Program-made: the position numbers and the translations under genes
From: Pyrinomonadaceae bacterium
GTDB taxonomy: Bacteria > Acidobacteriota > Blastocatellia > Pyrinomonadales > Pyrinomonadaceae
Direction: 5' to 3'
Assembly: GCA_014380365.1 (NCBI GenBank)
Contig: JACMJZ010000026.1
Span: 1-64,000, forward strand
DNA length: 64,000 nucleotides
Notes under the pieces: model-generated
Databases searched by the model: none
The model's input: only the letters and a program-made list of their open reading frames with translations
Told to the model about the DNA's origin: nothing
In this document: positions 30,500 to 40,136 of the stretch, piece after piece
Layout: every line of letters begins with the position of its first letter
How positions within the stretch are numbered: the first letter of the stretch is position 1

Positions 30500-30952
30500 A
30501 TGAGCGCAGCAGAAGTTCCAACCACGGTCGCGGCGGAAGTGTTGAGACGTCTGCGCCGGTTCCTTTTAGTGCTTGCCCTTTTTCTTTTTGGCGGAGCGCT
30601 CGTTGAACTCTGGCTCGTTGGTCACACCAAGGACCTGATTCAGTTGCTCGCCTTTGCCTTAGCCGGCGCGGGAGCTTTGGCGGTGTTGGTTGTGGTGTTT
30701 CGTTTAAACTCCGCCACTGTACGCATCCTGCGCGTGTGCATGCTCGTGATTGCGCTTGGGAGTCTCTTTGGGATGTACGAACACTTTACCGGCAACGTCG
30801 CCTTTGCTCGCGAGATCCAACCAAATTCTGCGGCGGCCCAACTCTTTTGGCGCGGCTTGCAGGGCGGTAACCCTCTGCTCGCCCCCGGCGTCCTCGCCGT
30901 CGCCGCAGTGTTAGCACTAAGCGCAACCTATCGATACCGAGTCACGACTTAG
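30500..30952 (+). CDS. Hypothetical four-TM membrane protein
   Basis: Hydrophobic segments FLLVLALFLFGGALVEL, LLAFALAGAGALAVLVVVF; start at MSAAEVPTT. Confidence 0.65.
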   Translation: MSAAEVPTTVAAEVLRRLRRFLLVLALFLFGGALVELWLVGHTKDLIQLLAFALAGAGALAVLVVVFRLNSATVRILRVCMLVIALGSLFGMYEHFTGNVAFAREIQPNSAAAQLFWRGLQGGNPLLAPGVLAVAAVLALSATYRYRVTT

Positions 30953-31531
30953 AGTTAAGTGGTTTGGTGTCAAAGTCCTGGACTTCGTTCACTACGCGGC
31001 TTGCCGCGCACAGTGCGGAAACCCTATGGCTTTTCGATCAGCCACCCGTCCCTAATCTTTCCTGAGGCTCAGTCTCAGGAAATGGGTTTCTATTGACCCG
31101 GCATCGGTAGGGCAAGCCTTACCGCACTGTGCGGCGGCAAGCCGCAAGCGCGTGTTGATAATTAGCGCGGCTCTAAGCGCGCCAACGGCGCGAAATATAA
31201 TAGCCAGGGGCAACCGCGTTTCGCGCGCTACCCCTGGATCAAGAATCCCCCTGAACACTTTTCGCGCTGAAGGCGCGAAAGGAATCTCACATTCCGCGCC
31301 TTCAGCGCTCCAATAGAAGTTCTCGCATTGGTTCCTGCGCCGTTGGCCAGGGCGGGATCCCCAGCCGAGCATCTCGGTTGGGGTGCGAGACTATTACATC
31401 TCGCGCCTTTGGAGCTTCAGACTAACCGCGCTTTCCCCTCGATTCTCGTCCTTTTGGCTGGTATCCTCTAGCTAGATCATAGACATTAATCTGTTTGAAA
31501 CCAGAAACGTGTTTGAACGGCCGGCTTAGTT

Positions 31532-32563
31532 ATGAAACCCGAAGAGCTCGCTGCATACAAGAAGGTAACTGAGGAGTTAACCAGTCGCGAATGGCTTGGT
31601 CGGCGGCTTGCCGAAGAACAGGTGAAGGCCGACTCAAGTGTGAATAGACTGATCGCAGCCAGCATGACCAAAGAACAGGTGAAGGCCGACTCAAGCGTGA
31701 ATAGACTGATAGCAGCGAGCATGACGGGAATCCGTGAACGCGCCGCAGTAAGCGCTGTTGCGGGAATGGCTAGACACCTGGGTGCGTACGACAATTGGAC
31801 TCAAGCATTTGAGGTCCAAGCCAGAAGCCAAGTTGAAGAATTGGTTCGTAAGATGACCGTGTCAGCCTTTAACGCTGAGCGGTTTACTGCTAGGTATGCG
31901 GTAACAGAGCAGATTCGATCTCTCGCCCAAATCAGGAGAGGGATTGATGCATCCATAATCGCCAATCTTGGGAGAGCAAGTCCGCCTGAAAGCGTATTGT
32001 CACTGTCTGCCGTTCTCGAAGAGCGCCTTCGAACGCTTGAACAATTCCATTCGGTTTTTGCGCAAACGATGGCGCAAACGCTTAAGACTGCATTCGAGGG
32101 ATTAGAGGAACGCAACAAAGAGTCTCTAGCCAAACTTGAAGAATCAATCGACAACAAGATTGAAGCGTTACCCCTAAGGATGCGCGAGTCTGTTTTGGTC
32201 AGAGTCGTAAATGCGCTTATAGCTCTTGTAACGATAGCTGGCGTCGTAATAGCTTTCGCTCAATTTCTGGATTCAAAAGAACAGTCAAAGCTGCTTACTG
32301 CGTTTATGATGGAAGCAACCAAGACGTTGCAAGAGATAGCGACTAACACCGCAAAGCAACCAGACTCGTACTACGAGGCGAAGAGAGGCGTCAAACTTAA
32401 ACTGAGACCGGATAATCGGAGTACTACGCTAGCAACGATACCGCGAGGTGACGAAGTTCTCTTGATTAGCAAAAAGCACAAGTGGATTTTTGTAGCATAT
32501 ACAAATGACTCAGGCACGATATGGGGGTGGGTGAATAAGAAGTACCTTAAGAAATCCAACTAG
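31532..32563 (+). CDS. Hypothetical membrane-anchored protein with C-terminal SH3-like domain
   Basis: TM VVNALIALVTIAGVVIAFAQF; C-terminal GVKLKLRPDNRSTTLATIPRGDEVLLISKKHKWIFVAYTNDSGTIWGWVNKKYL bacterial SH3 pattern. Confidence 0.68.
   Translation: MKPEELAAYKKVTEELTSREWLGRRLAEEQVKADSSVNRLIAASMTKEQVKADSSVNRLIAASMTGIRERAAVSAVAGMARHLGAYDNWTQAFEVQARSQVEELVRKMTVSAFNAERFTARYAVTEQIRSLAQIRRGIDASIIANLGRASPPESVLSLSAVLEERLRTLEQFHSVFAQTMAQTLKTAFEGLEERNKESLAKLEESIDNKIEALPLRMRESVLVRVVNALIALVTIAGVVIAFAQFLDSKEQSKLLTAFMMEATKTLQEIATNTAKQPDSYYEAKRGVKLKLRPDNRSTTLATIPRGDEVLLISKKHKWIFVAYTNDSGTIWGWVNKKYLKKSN
31616..31729 (+). repeat. 57-bp in-frame tandem duplication (2 copies)
   Basis: gaacaggtgaaggccgactcaag(t/c)gtgaatagactgat... 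at 31616..31672 and 31673..31729; encodes EQVKADSSVNRLIAASMTK/G. Confidence 0.95.
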
Positions 32564-32662
32564 CGGCGATGCAAGCCACTGCCTCCCAAATAATTTCTAA
32601 CGTCATTACGTGAGTAATTGGTAGGCATGTCTAACCTCTTGTGGATTATTCTTCCTGCAAGG

Positions 32663-33151
32663 CTAGTTGTCGTAGTCGAGGCCTTGGCCGGAGCCGAAGT
32701 AGCTTTCCATTTTGAGCATGAAGGCGTCGAGCTTGGCGCTGTTCTTTTCGACGTTGGCGTTGGTCTCGGTGAAGGCGGCGAAGAACCTCGGAAACATTTC
32801 CAGGATGCTCTGCGCTGATTTGTTGTGCGCCTCAATTGATTCCCAACCCTGCTTCATAGCTTCGTCGAAGGCCAGCATTTGCTTGCTCAACATCTCCATC
32901 AATTCACAGATCATTTCTGCGTTGGTCTGAAACCTTTTTTGGTTCTCTGCCAAATTCACTGCCAGAGCTATTTGCTCGTCGCTGAAGTCTTCCTGCACGC
33001 GCGTGAGTCTTTCTTCCAGATACGCTCGAAAGTCTTTGATGTTGTCGTTCAGCGCATCCAGGACACCACTGGTTAGTGTAAGACCGGTGACGAACTCCTG
33101 CCGGCTTTGATTGAGGTGATTGGCTAAGGACTGTAGTTGTTGTTCGTTCAT
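32663..33151 (-). CDS. Hypothetical coiled-coil protein
   Basis: 162 aa helical, Q/E/K-rich ORF MNEQQLQSLANHLNQSRQEF. Confidence 0.55.
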   Translation of the reverse strand: MNEQQLQSLANHLNQSRQEFVTGLTLTSGVLDALNDNIKDFRAYLEERLTRVQEDFSDEQIALAVNLAENQKRFQTNAEMICELMEMLSKQMLAFDEAMKQGWESIEAHNKSAQSILEMFPRFFAAFTETNANVEKNSAKLDAFMLKMESYFGSGQGLDYDN

Positions 33152-33492
33152 CTTGTTGCTCCATTCGTCGGATGATGTGAAGAAGAGTTTTGCAAAGTCC
33201 GCGTTAGCGGACGGTTGATAGTAGCCCAGCGATTAATCGCTGGGAACAAGGGAGGGAAGGAAATGAAGTCCGTGAAGCGGACGGCTGAACAAAGCGTCAT
33301 TGTCTCCGTTCAGCCGTCCGTTACACGGGCTGCTTTTTTTTCGTTTTCAAATCCCAGCAGTGAACTGCTGGGCTATTGTCATTCGTCCGCTTCGCGGACT
33401 GGTAGTCGTTAATGTTGCCGCACTTGTCTGCGCGTCATGATTGACTCCTGGCGGTGCGACTCCTCGATAACCGCACCGCCCCGAAGGAGCCG

Positions 33493-33533
33493 GAAGACAG
33501 AGGTCAGAGATCAGAAGTCAGAGATCAGAGACC
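33493..33533. repeat. Single-arm heptanucleotide array, unit agagatc
   Basis: agaggtc agagatc agaagtc agagatc agagacc. Confidence 0.85.
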
Positions 33534-33550
33534 ACTGGTTAGGTTAATGG

Positions 33551-33961
33551 TTAAGGTGTTGAAGAACCGGAGCCGGAAGTGCCGCCGGTGCCGGAGTCGC
33601 CGGTGCCGGAGGAGCCGCCGGACTTCTTAGTTTGTTTTTTGCGGTCGCTGGTGCGGGTGCCGCCCAGCATTTCATACTCGTTGCTGTCCGGGCCGTATTG
33701 CGCCTCGCCGGCAGAAAGAATGCGCCGGCTCAGATCGGCGGTTTCGGATTCCTCTCTGTTTACTTCGTTTTGCTCCTCATCAACTTCAGAGAGCATTGTG
33801 TTATAGCCATCGAGACGGTTGCTGAGCGATTCGATCTTCGCTGTGTAGATCTCTTCGGTCAGGTTAGCGCCGAGATTTGCTTTTGGATTGATTGCCTTGA
33901 GGCCGGCGAGCCGTATGCGGGCAGCTTCAAGAACAGCGGATTTGCGCTTTATTCGCGCCAT
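33551..33961 (-). CDS. Hypothetical protein with Gly/Ser/Thr-rich C-terminus
   Basis: MARIKRKSAVLEAARIRLAGLKAINPKANLG; RBS-like ggaggt upstream; C-term GGSSGTGDSGTGGTSGSGSSTP. Confidence 0.55.
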   Translation of the reverse strand: MARIKRKSAVLEAARIRLAGLKAINPKANLGANLTEEIYTAKIESLSNRLDGYNTMLSEVDEEQNEVNREESETADLSRRILSAGEAQYGPDSNEYEMLGGTRTSDRKKQTKKSGGSSGTGDSGTGGTSGSGSSTP

Positions 33962-34143
33962 AAGGGTACCTCCTGGAGGAAAGGCCTGAGCCAAAGGGTG
34001 GTGAAATCAGGCCGGGTTTGGAAGTTTCGAGGTCGCTGACGGAGGCAGTATATGCCGTTTACTCTGGAAATCAAGAGAATATGCGTTTTACCTCAATAAA
34101 TTGCCCTATTCCCGCGCTATAGACGGGTTCGTCTGAGGCGTTA

Positions 34144-34374
34144 TTGGGTACCCGAGAATGGAATTTGGGTGCCCCGGAATTGATTCTGAGTACCAAAGAA
34201 TGGATTTTGGGTACCCGGGAAGAGAGTTTGGGTACCCGGGAAAAGAGTTTGGGTTCCCCGGAATAGAGTTTGGGTAGTCGCAAAGAGAGTTTGGGTACCC
34301 GCGAAGAGAGTTTGGGTGCGCGCGAAGAGAGTTTGGGTACCCGCAAAGAGAGTTTGGGTAGTCGGGTATTAATT
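34144..34374. repeat. 11-unit gap-free 21-bp tandem repeat array, consensus TTGGGTACCCGNGAAGAGAGT
   Basis: Units align end to end for 231 bp; core GGGTACCC palindrome recurs. Confidence 0.95.
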
Positions 34375-34563
34375 TTGTGAAGACAGAAACTACTTGCGAG
34401 CACCCAAGAGTAGTTTTCAGGGACAGCCGTCGAGCTTGCAGTGACGATTTGTTACGCCTTCGGCGTAACGGTCGAATGGAGTCCGATATCCCTTCGCTGG
34501 TCGCCGCGTCGGAGATTTGACGCGAACTGGCGGAGATCGCTTATGGATTCGTTCGCACTCTCC

Positions 34564-37356
34564 TCACAGCCCTAATTTTCGTGCGTTTTGCACAAACTTG
34601 TTCAGGCCAGGATCATTTATGGACGGTCCAGTGCCAGGTCCAGTTGCCTTGGGTTTGCAGATACTATCGATGATATGCGAGCCCAGCTTGCGGTAGCTTT
34701 CAAACTGCGTTTCGCTGAACCATTGGTCCACAGTGCTCTCGTGTGGGAATGTATCGTGGGTCATGCCGTAGTGATAGATATCGCGAGGTTCGTTGCCGTA
34801 GAAGACGGGCTTGACGTAGATGATCGTTCCGTCCTCGGCGGGAACTTGAACGGTTTTGCCGGTCGCATCAACCTGGCTCATCGTGTCCACACACGAATAT
34901 TTGATCGTACCGATCGCGCAATAACCACCCTCAGTCTTGTTGTCCTTGCGAGGGAAAATCTGCATTTTCTCAAAATCGACGGGTATGCCAAAGTCTGTGC
35001 GAATCTTCTGCACGGCGTTGCCCAGATTGTCGAATTTAAACTCTGAGTCATCACTGGCGTCGCTAATGATGATCAGCTTGTTGCGGCGCAGCACCATTTC
35101 ATATAAGCCAAGATTCTCAAAGTGTCCGCCGTCAGAAAGATAGACGTAGCTGTTGTCATCGTCCGTTAGGCCCAGCATCTCAGCCATGATCGGATAGACT
35201 GCCGACTTCGGGTAGGCTAGCTTGTAGTAGTCTTCTCCTGGAGGGCCAGGATTACCCAGCCACCATCCCAGTCTCACGTTAAAGAGAGTCATCAGAAGCG
35301 TCACCACCGGCGAAGAGTAATAGCCCATGTTCGGGCTCACCGCCGCGCCAGAGATGGCTATCGCTGTTCCCAGGGAGATGCCGCCATCGCCGCCGTATTC
35401 CTGGGTGCGGCGATACGAACCATAAACGGGTTGCGTGCGATCTTCGGCGTCGGGGACTTGAAAACTTCCACAATGAAGCGTCGATGCAGTAAACGACTCC
35501 GCCTTACGGTTCTGCCAGGCGAGACGGTCGCCGTGCACGAGATTAAGAGTCATGTTCACAATGTGAAGAGGTTTTTGTGAGGCCAATTTGCTCATGGAGA
35601 GGTTGTCGTCTGGGTCGAACCCGGTGAAGGGCTCCGGCTGCCGGTCGGCATTCTTCCGCGAGGCGCCCAGATACGCGCGAATCAAACGATTGCGGTACAT
35701 CGCATGAATGGAAAACTTGTTCGTATTAATAAGCTTGGCCATCAAAAAGCCGAAGGCCAAGGTCAGTATGATTAGGAAAACGACTTCCAGAAGGGAGGGG
35801 AAGAGCGGGTTGGTGGGCGAGATCATCTGCGACGCCACCTGGCTATACTGCCAATTAGACACCTGCGGTAGCCGCCCTCTTAAGAACGTTAGCAACGTGT
35901 CTGTTCCGAGTGCCAAAAGGACGACCAGCACACCCAGGAAAGCGACCGCACCCATCGGGAGTGCATAACTCATAATCGTGGCGACGATTCCGGTTTTTTG
36001 ACCTTTCTCGTCCTTGGCGGGCAGTTTGGCACTGCGTGCGAGAAGGGCCGTAATCAGCCCGATTATCCCGCCACCGGGCAGTACGTAAGTTCTCCAAATG
36101 TTGTCCGCCAGGTTTGGACCGAGCAAGACGAGCAAACTCGCAAGTGTCCAAAACACAATTACTATCAAAACCCAGCCGCCGAATCTGGCCCACCACTCTC
36201 GGTCTTCGTCCTCAGTCCAGCGACTTGAAATGCCGGCAAAGATCGCCAGTGCCAAAAAGGTAAGGATTAGATACGCGGGGACAGCCACGGCGGAATAAAA
36301 GGGTAATTCCTTAACCTCTATGCCGAGAAAGGGCAACGACTGAAGTGGCTGCTGAGGAAGTATTTTGGTCGCAACCAACCAGAGGATCAGACCTCCAACT
36401 AGCCCGTTGGCAATCAATGCAGCGAATTCCTTCCACGCTGTACCTTGTTTCAAACGTCGCAGTATGCCGGAGTAAACCACGCCACTAACCAGATGCAGTA
36501 GCAGGGCGAAAACAATAAAGGGCACTGCCGGATGAAGGTTATTGAGGAGATCAAATGTCAAACTCTTTTCCCATTGCCAGTCGTTGGCACGCGTGGCCCA
36601 AGTCCAATAGAGCGCCAGGAGAGTGGCGGAAAGGATCAAGGGAACAAGGCACCACATAAAAAAGTGCTCTTGATCGCGACGGGTCCTGGCAATACTGGGT
36701 CGCCTCAGCGCCATGTAGATGAGGACCACCACGCCCAAAAGAAAACCAAGCAGGAGAGTGGTCACTCTTATGAAGGGTCGAGCCTCCAACTGCGCCAATG
36801 ATAAGAAGAGTCGGGGTAGAGCCAACGCCGCGACAAAGAAGGGGATCAATACCAGCCAGTTGAGGATCAGGTTGCGCGTAATGATCGCAATCAGAGTCCA
36901 GGTGTCTGCCGACAGCAGTCCTATCTGGGGTGTAAGGTAGTTACTGTAGCTGCGCAGATGGGAGACGGGTTCGGGCTCGGGCCTGAGCAGCAGAGGAGGA
37001 TCCTCGCTCGGCAGATCTTCGACAACGCCGGCCAAACCCTTTTCATGCCGATGTATCCATGCAGAAAGCCACCCACCAACGTAACCGCCTCCGGAAACCG
37101 TCGACAGATAGGAAAACTTATCGAGCAGGTGGTTGTGGGCAAGTCCCTGAAGGATCCCCAGCCCAAAAGTCGCACTACGAATCCCGCCGCCGGAGAGGCA
37201 AATTGCAGAATGCTCCTGTTGGTGAATCTCCTTGTAAATGTTTCTGAGCCGCTCTTCGGAAGTCGTACCCTGACCGGCGGTAGGAGAAGGCTTTCCATGC
37301 AGATTTTCGTACTCTTCTTCGAGGACTTGGTAGAGATGGAGGGGGCGGTTCGACAT
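34564..37356 (-). CDS. Patatin-like phospholipase domain split by a large multi-TM insertion
   Basis: SAICLSGGGIRSATFGLGILQGL...YLSTVSGGGYVGGWLSAW (oxyanion loop and Ser), long TM region, C-terminal YLSDGGHFENLGLYEMVLRR (DGG). Confidence 0.85.
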   Translation of the reverse strand: MSNRPLHLYQVLEEEYENLHGKPSPTAGQGTTSEERLRNIYKEIHQQEHSAICLSGGGIRSATFGLGILQGLAHNHLLDKFSYLSTVSGGGYVGGWLSAWIHRHEKGLAGVVEDLPSEDPPLLLRPEPEPVSHLRSYSNYLTPQIGLLSADTWTLIAIITRNLILNWLVLIPFFVAALALPRLFLSLAQLEARPFIRVTTLLLGFLLGVVVLIYMALRRPSIARTRRDQEHFFMWCLVPLILSATLLALYWTWATRANDWQWEKSLTFDLLNNLHPAVPFIVFALLLHLVSGVVYSGILRRLKQGTAWKEFAALIANGLVGGLILWLVATKILPQQPLQSLPFLGIEVKELPFYSAVAVPAYLILTFLALAIFAGISSRWTEDEDREWWARFGGWVLIVIVFWTLASLLVLLGPNLADNIWRTYVLPGGGIIGLITALLARSAKLPAKDEKGQKTGIVATIMSYALPMGAVAFLGVLVVLLALGTDTLLTFLRGRLPQVSNWQYSQVASQMISPTNPLFPSLLEVVFLIILTLAFGFLMAKLINTNKFSIHAMYRNRLIRAYLGASRKNADRQPEPFTGFDPDDNLSMSKLASQKPLHIVNMTLNLVHGDRLAWQNRKAESFTASTLHCGSFQVPDAEDRTQPVYGSYRRTQEYGGDGGISLGTAIAISGAAVSPNMGYYSSPVVTLLMTLFNVRLGWWLGNPGPPGEDYYKLAYPKSAVYPIMAEMLGLTDDDNSYVYLSDGGHFENLGLYEMVLRRNKLIIISDASDDSEFKFDNLGNAVQKIRTDFGIPVDFEKMQIFPRKDNKTEGGYCAIGTIKYSCVDTMSQVDATGKTVQVPAEDGTIIYVKPVFYGNEPRDIYHYGMTHDTFPHESTVDQWFSETQFESYRKLGSHIIDSICKPKATGPGTGPSINDPGLNKFVQNARKLGL

Positions 37357-37803
37357 CGTTTTCTCTCAATCCTTTCAACTCAATGGGCTGCGACTTCCAA
37401 CTTGTAAGCAGTTATCGTTTCGAAGGGTCTCCCAGAAGACTTGATCATTCTCCAAGAAGTGCGAGCTGTGACAGATGTTTCATCTGCGCCTACCGTGAGA
37501 CTGGAATCGGTTCACTCATTACTAATGAATTTTGAAGCACTTTCATTTCACACGAGGTCACGGCATTAGCTTGAATATAGGCACCTAATTCAGTCTCAAA
37601 GCGAGGCGACGTCTTGACGAGAAGTTCTAAAGGCCAGCGATTTAATGAGCTTTTCGCTCCGATTCGGAAGCCGGTGCAAGGAGTTTTGCTGGCCGAACGC
37701 GCGCACCTTACTTGGTCTCGCCCTTCCATGTCAATACCGCTGAATTTGACGCGGATGGCGGGGCGTGGCATCGTCTCTCTTCCCCTTCCCCAGGACGTAC
37801 TGT

Positions 37804-38655
37804 ATGAAAAGGTTAATTCGCGAAGCGCTGAATATCTTGCTCATCGTACTGGGCATTCTCTCCGCCGGGTTGGGACTTAAAGGGTTTCTCTTGTCGAGCC
37901 GGTTCATTGACGGCGGCGTCACAGGCGTTTCCATGCTCCTGTCCAACGTGCTCGGATGGCGGCTCTCCATCCTTATCCTCGTAATCAATCTTCCTTTTAT
38001 TGTGCTCGGCTATCGGCAGATCGGCAGGACGTTTGCAATCAAAAGCATCCTCGCGATTACGGGCCTGTCCCTTTGTCTGGCTTTCGTGAAATATCCGGAC
38101 GTTACTCCCGACAAACTTCTGACTGCAGTTTTTGGTGGTTTCTTCATCGGCGCCGGCATCGGACTCGCGATTCGCGGCGGCGCAGTCTTGGATGGAACTG
38201 AAATCGCGGCATTGCTAATCAGCAAGAGCAGTCATCTGCTAAGAGTGGGAGACGTGATTCTCCTGCTGAATGTCTTTATCTTTTCCGCGGCAGCCTTCTT
38301 CCTCGGGATTGAGTCAGCGCTTTATTCGATGCTGACTTACTTTGCTGCGTCGAAGACGATCGACTTCCTGATACACGGCGTGGATGAACACACGGCAATC
38401 ACAATTATCTCCGACAAGAGCGATGAGATAAGGGAAGCCATCATTCGGGACCTAAACCGCGGCGTAACAATCTACAAAGGAGAAGGCGGACTGGATCGCG
38501 TTTCGCAGGACATTCTGTTTTGCGTGGTGACGCGCCTGGAGATAGGTGGGGTGAAAACGGCGGTGCGCGAAATAGATCCCTCGGCCTTCATTGTTGTTTA
38601 TCCCCTCGCCGACGCTGAGGGTGGGGTGCTCAAGAAGCTCGCTTCGCATCCGTAG
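37804..38655 (+). CDS. YitT family membrane protein (DUF161/DUF2179)
   Basis: GLGLKGFLLSSRFIDGGVTGVSMLL...RGGAVLDGTEIAALL...TAITIISDKSDEIREAIIRDLNRGVTIYKGEGGL. Confidence 0.9.
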   Translation: MKRLIREALNILLIVLGILSAGLGLKGFLLSSRFIDGGVTGVSMLLSNVLGWRLSILILVINLPFIVLGYRQIGRTFAIKSILAITGLSLCLAFVKYPDVTPDKLLTAVFGGFFIGAGIGLAIRGGAVLDGTEIAALLISKSSHLLRVGDVILLLNVFIFSAAAFFLGIESALYSMLTYFAASKTIDFLIHGVDEHTAITIISDKSDEIREAIIRDLNRGVTIYKGEGGLDRVSQDILFCVVTRLEIGGVKTAVREIDPSAFIVVYPLADAEGGVLKKLASHP

Positions 38656-38724
38656 CGCGAAAGCGAAGCAATCAACAGTCAGCACTAACCGCGTAGCAAT
38701 TGAGACCGGTTGGGTCGGGTCGAC

Positions 38725-38857
38725 AAATTCAGAACCGGGAGCGGTAGCGACCGGGGTCCGGATACAACGTCCAGGATCCGCACGGTGCACAAAGTTTAGA
38801 AAGGCCTAGTCCAACTTGATTGTTTTACTTGGTCGCTACCTCTCCCGGTTCTGAATT
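38725..38857. repeat. REP-like inverted pair
   Basis: aattcagaaccgggagcggtagcgacc ... ggtcgctacctctcccggttctgaatt. Confidence 0.9.
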
Positions 38858-38973
38858 ATTCTGCTCACTCAAGGAGCTTTGGTTTACCGATTCCGGTAAG
38901 GCAACAGCTTAGCTAATTGTTCTTGGCTTTTGGTGTAAAGCCATATTCATACGAACAGAAGGAGAGAATACTG

Positions 38974-39993
38974 ATGGCAATCCAAATGGCGGCAACGCCG
39001 GAGCGTCTCATGCAGATTGGTCTGGGGTTTTGGGCCTCCAAGACACTCCTGAGCGCAATCGAACTCGGATTGTTCACCGTCCTGGCCGAAGCGCCGCTGG
39101 ACGCGCAGCAATTGAGGGCTCGTCTCGGTCTGCACGAACGCAGCGCGCGCGACTTCTTCGACGCTCTCGTGGCTCTCGGAATGCTTGAACGCGAAGATGG
39201 AGTCTATCGCAACACAGCGGAGACCGATCAGTTCCTGGTTCGGGGCAAACTCACCTATCTCGGCGGCATGCTTGAGATGGCCAACCAGCGCCTGTATCCG
39301 TTTTGGGGTTCGCTGACGGAAGGGTTGCGCACCGGCTTGCCGCAAAATGAAATGAAGACGGGCGGCGCAGGGCTCTTTGAGTCGATCTACGGAGACCCGG
39401 AACGCTTGCGTCTGTTTCTCGGCGCCATGACTGGGTTGAGTATGCCGGCGGCGAAGGCCATCGTCGAGAAGTTTCCCTGGAAAGATTACCAAACGGTGGT
39501 TGACGTCGGCGGTGCGCAGGGAGGTTTGTTGGTACAGCTGGCTCTTGCTCATCCACATTTGCGTGGCAGCAACTTCGATCTGCCGGTGGTAGGGCCGGTC
39601 TTTGAAGAGTATGTCGCGGCAAGCGGGCTGAGCGAGCGGCTAAAGTTTTCGCCCGGCAGCTTTTTCGAGGAACCGCTCCCGCCCGCCGAGGTAATCACGA
39701 TGGGTCACATACTGCACGACTGGGACCTGGACCAGAAGCGTATGTTGCTCCGTAAGGCTTACGAAGCGCTTCCTGAGGGTGGTGCGTTAATCGTCTTCGA
39801 GGCACTAATTGATGACGACCGAAGGCAAAACGCTTTTGGCCTGCTGATGAGCCTGAACATGCTGATTGAGACGCCGGGAGGTTTTGATTACACAGGACAG
39901 GACTGCTCGGAGTGGATGAAGGCCGCAGGCTTCAGCTCAACACGGGTGGAGCACCTTGCGGGTCCTGAGTCGATGGTGGTGGGAATCAAATAA
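38974..39993 (+). CDS. SAM-dependent O-methyltransferase family protein
   Basis: [83 protein letters not shown]. Confidence 0.87.
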   Translation: MAIQMAATPERLMQIGLGFWASKTLLSAIELGLFTVLAEAPLDAQQLRARLGLHERSARDFFDALVALGMLEREDGVYRNTAETDQFLVRGKLTYLGGMLEMANQRLYPFWGSLTEGLRTGLPQNEMKTGGAGLFESIYGDPERLRLFLGAMTGLSMPAAKAIVEKFPWKDYQTVVDVGGAQGGLLVQLALAHPHLRGSNFDLPVVGPVFEEYVAASGLSERLKFSPGSFFEEPLPPAEVITMGHILHDWDLDQKRMLLRKAYEALPEGGALIVFEALIDDDRRQNAFGLLMSLNMLIETPGGFDYTGQDCSEWMKAAGFSSTRVEHLAGPESMVVGIK

Positions 39994-40134
39994 AGTGATG
40001 AGTCATGAGTGATGAGTACTGGGTGAGGGGAAGCCCTTCTTTGCGTTCCTTTGCGAACACTTTGCGTTCTTTGCGGTAAAACGGCCAACATAACTGCAAA
40101 GACCGCAAAGGTTGCGCAAAGAGTCGCAAAGGCA
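39994..40134. repeat. Short heptamer run (gtgatga) followed by an inverted CTTTGCG array
   Basis: gtgatga gtcatga gtgatga gtactgg; ctttgcgttcctttgcgaacactttgcgttctttgcgg ... gcaaagaccgcaaaggttgcgcaaagagtcgcaaagg. Confidence 0.85.
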
Positions 40135-40136
40135 AA

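Noticed and set aside
34144-34374. Possible CRISPR array
   Set aside because: Units are contiguous 21-bp tandem repeats with no unique spacers and no cas genes
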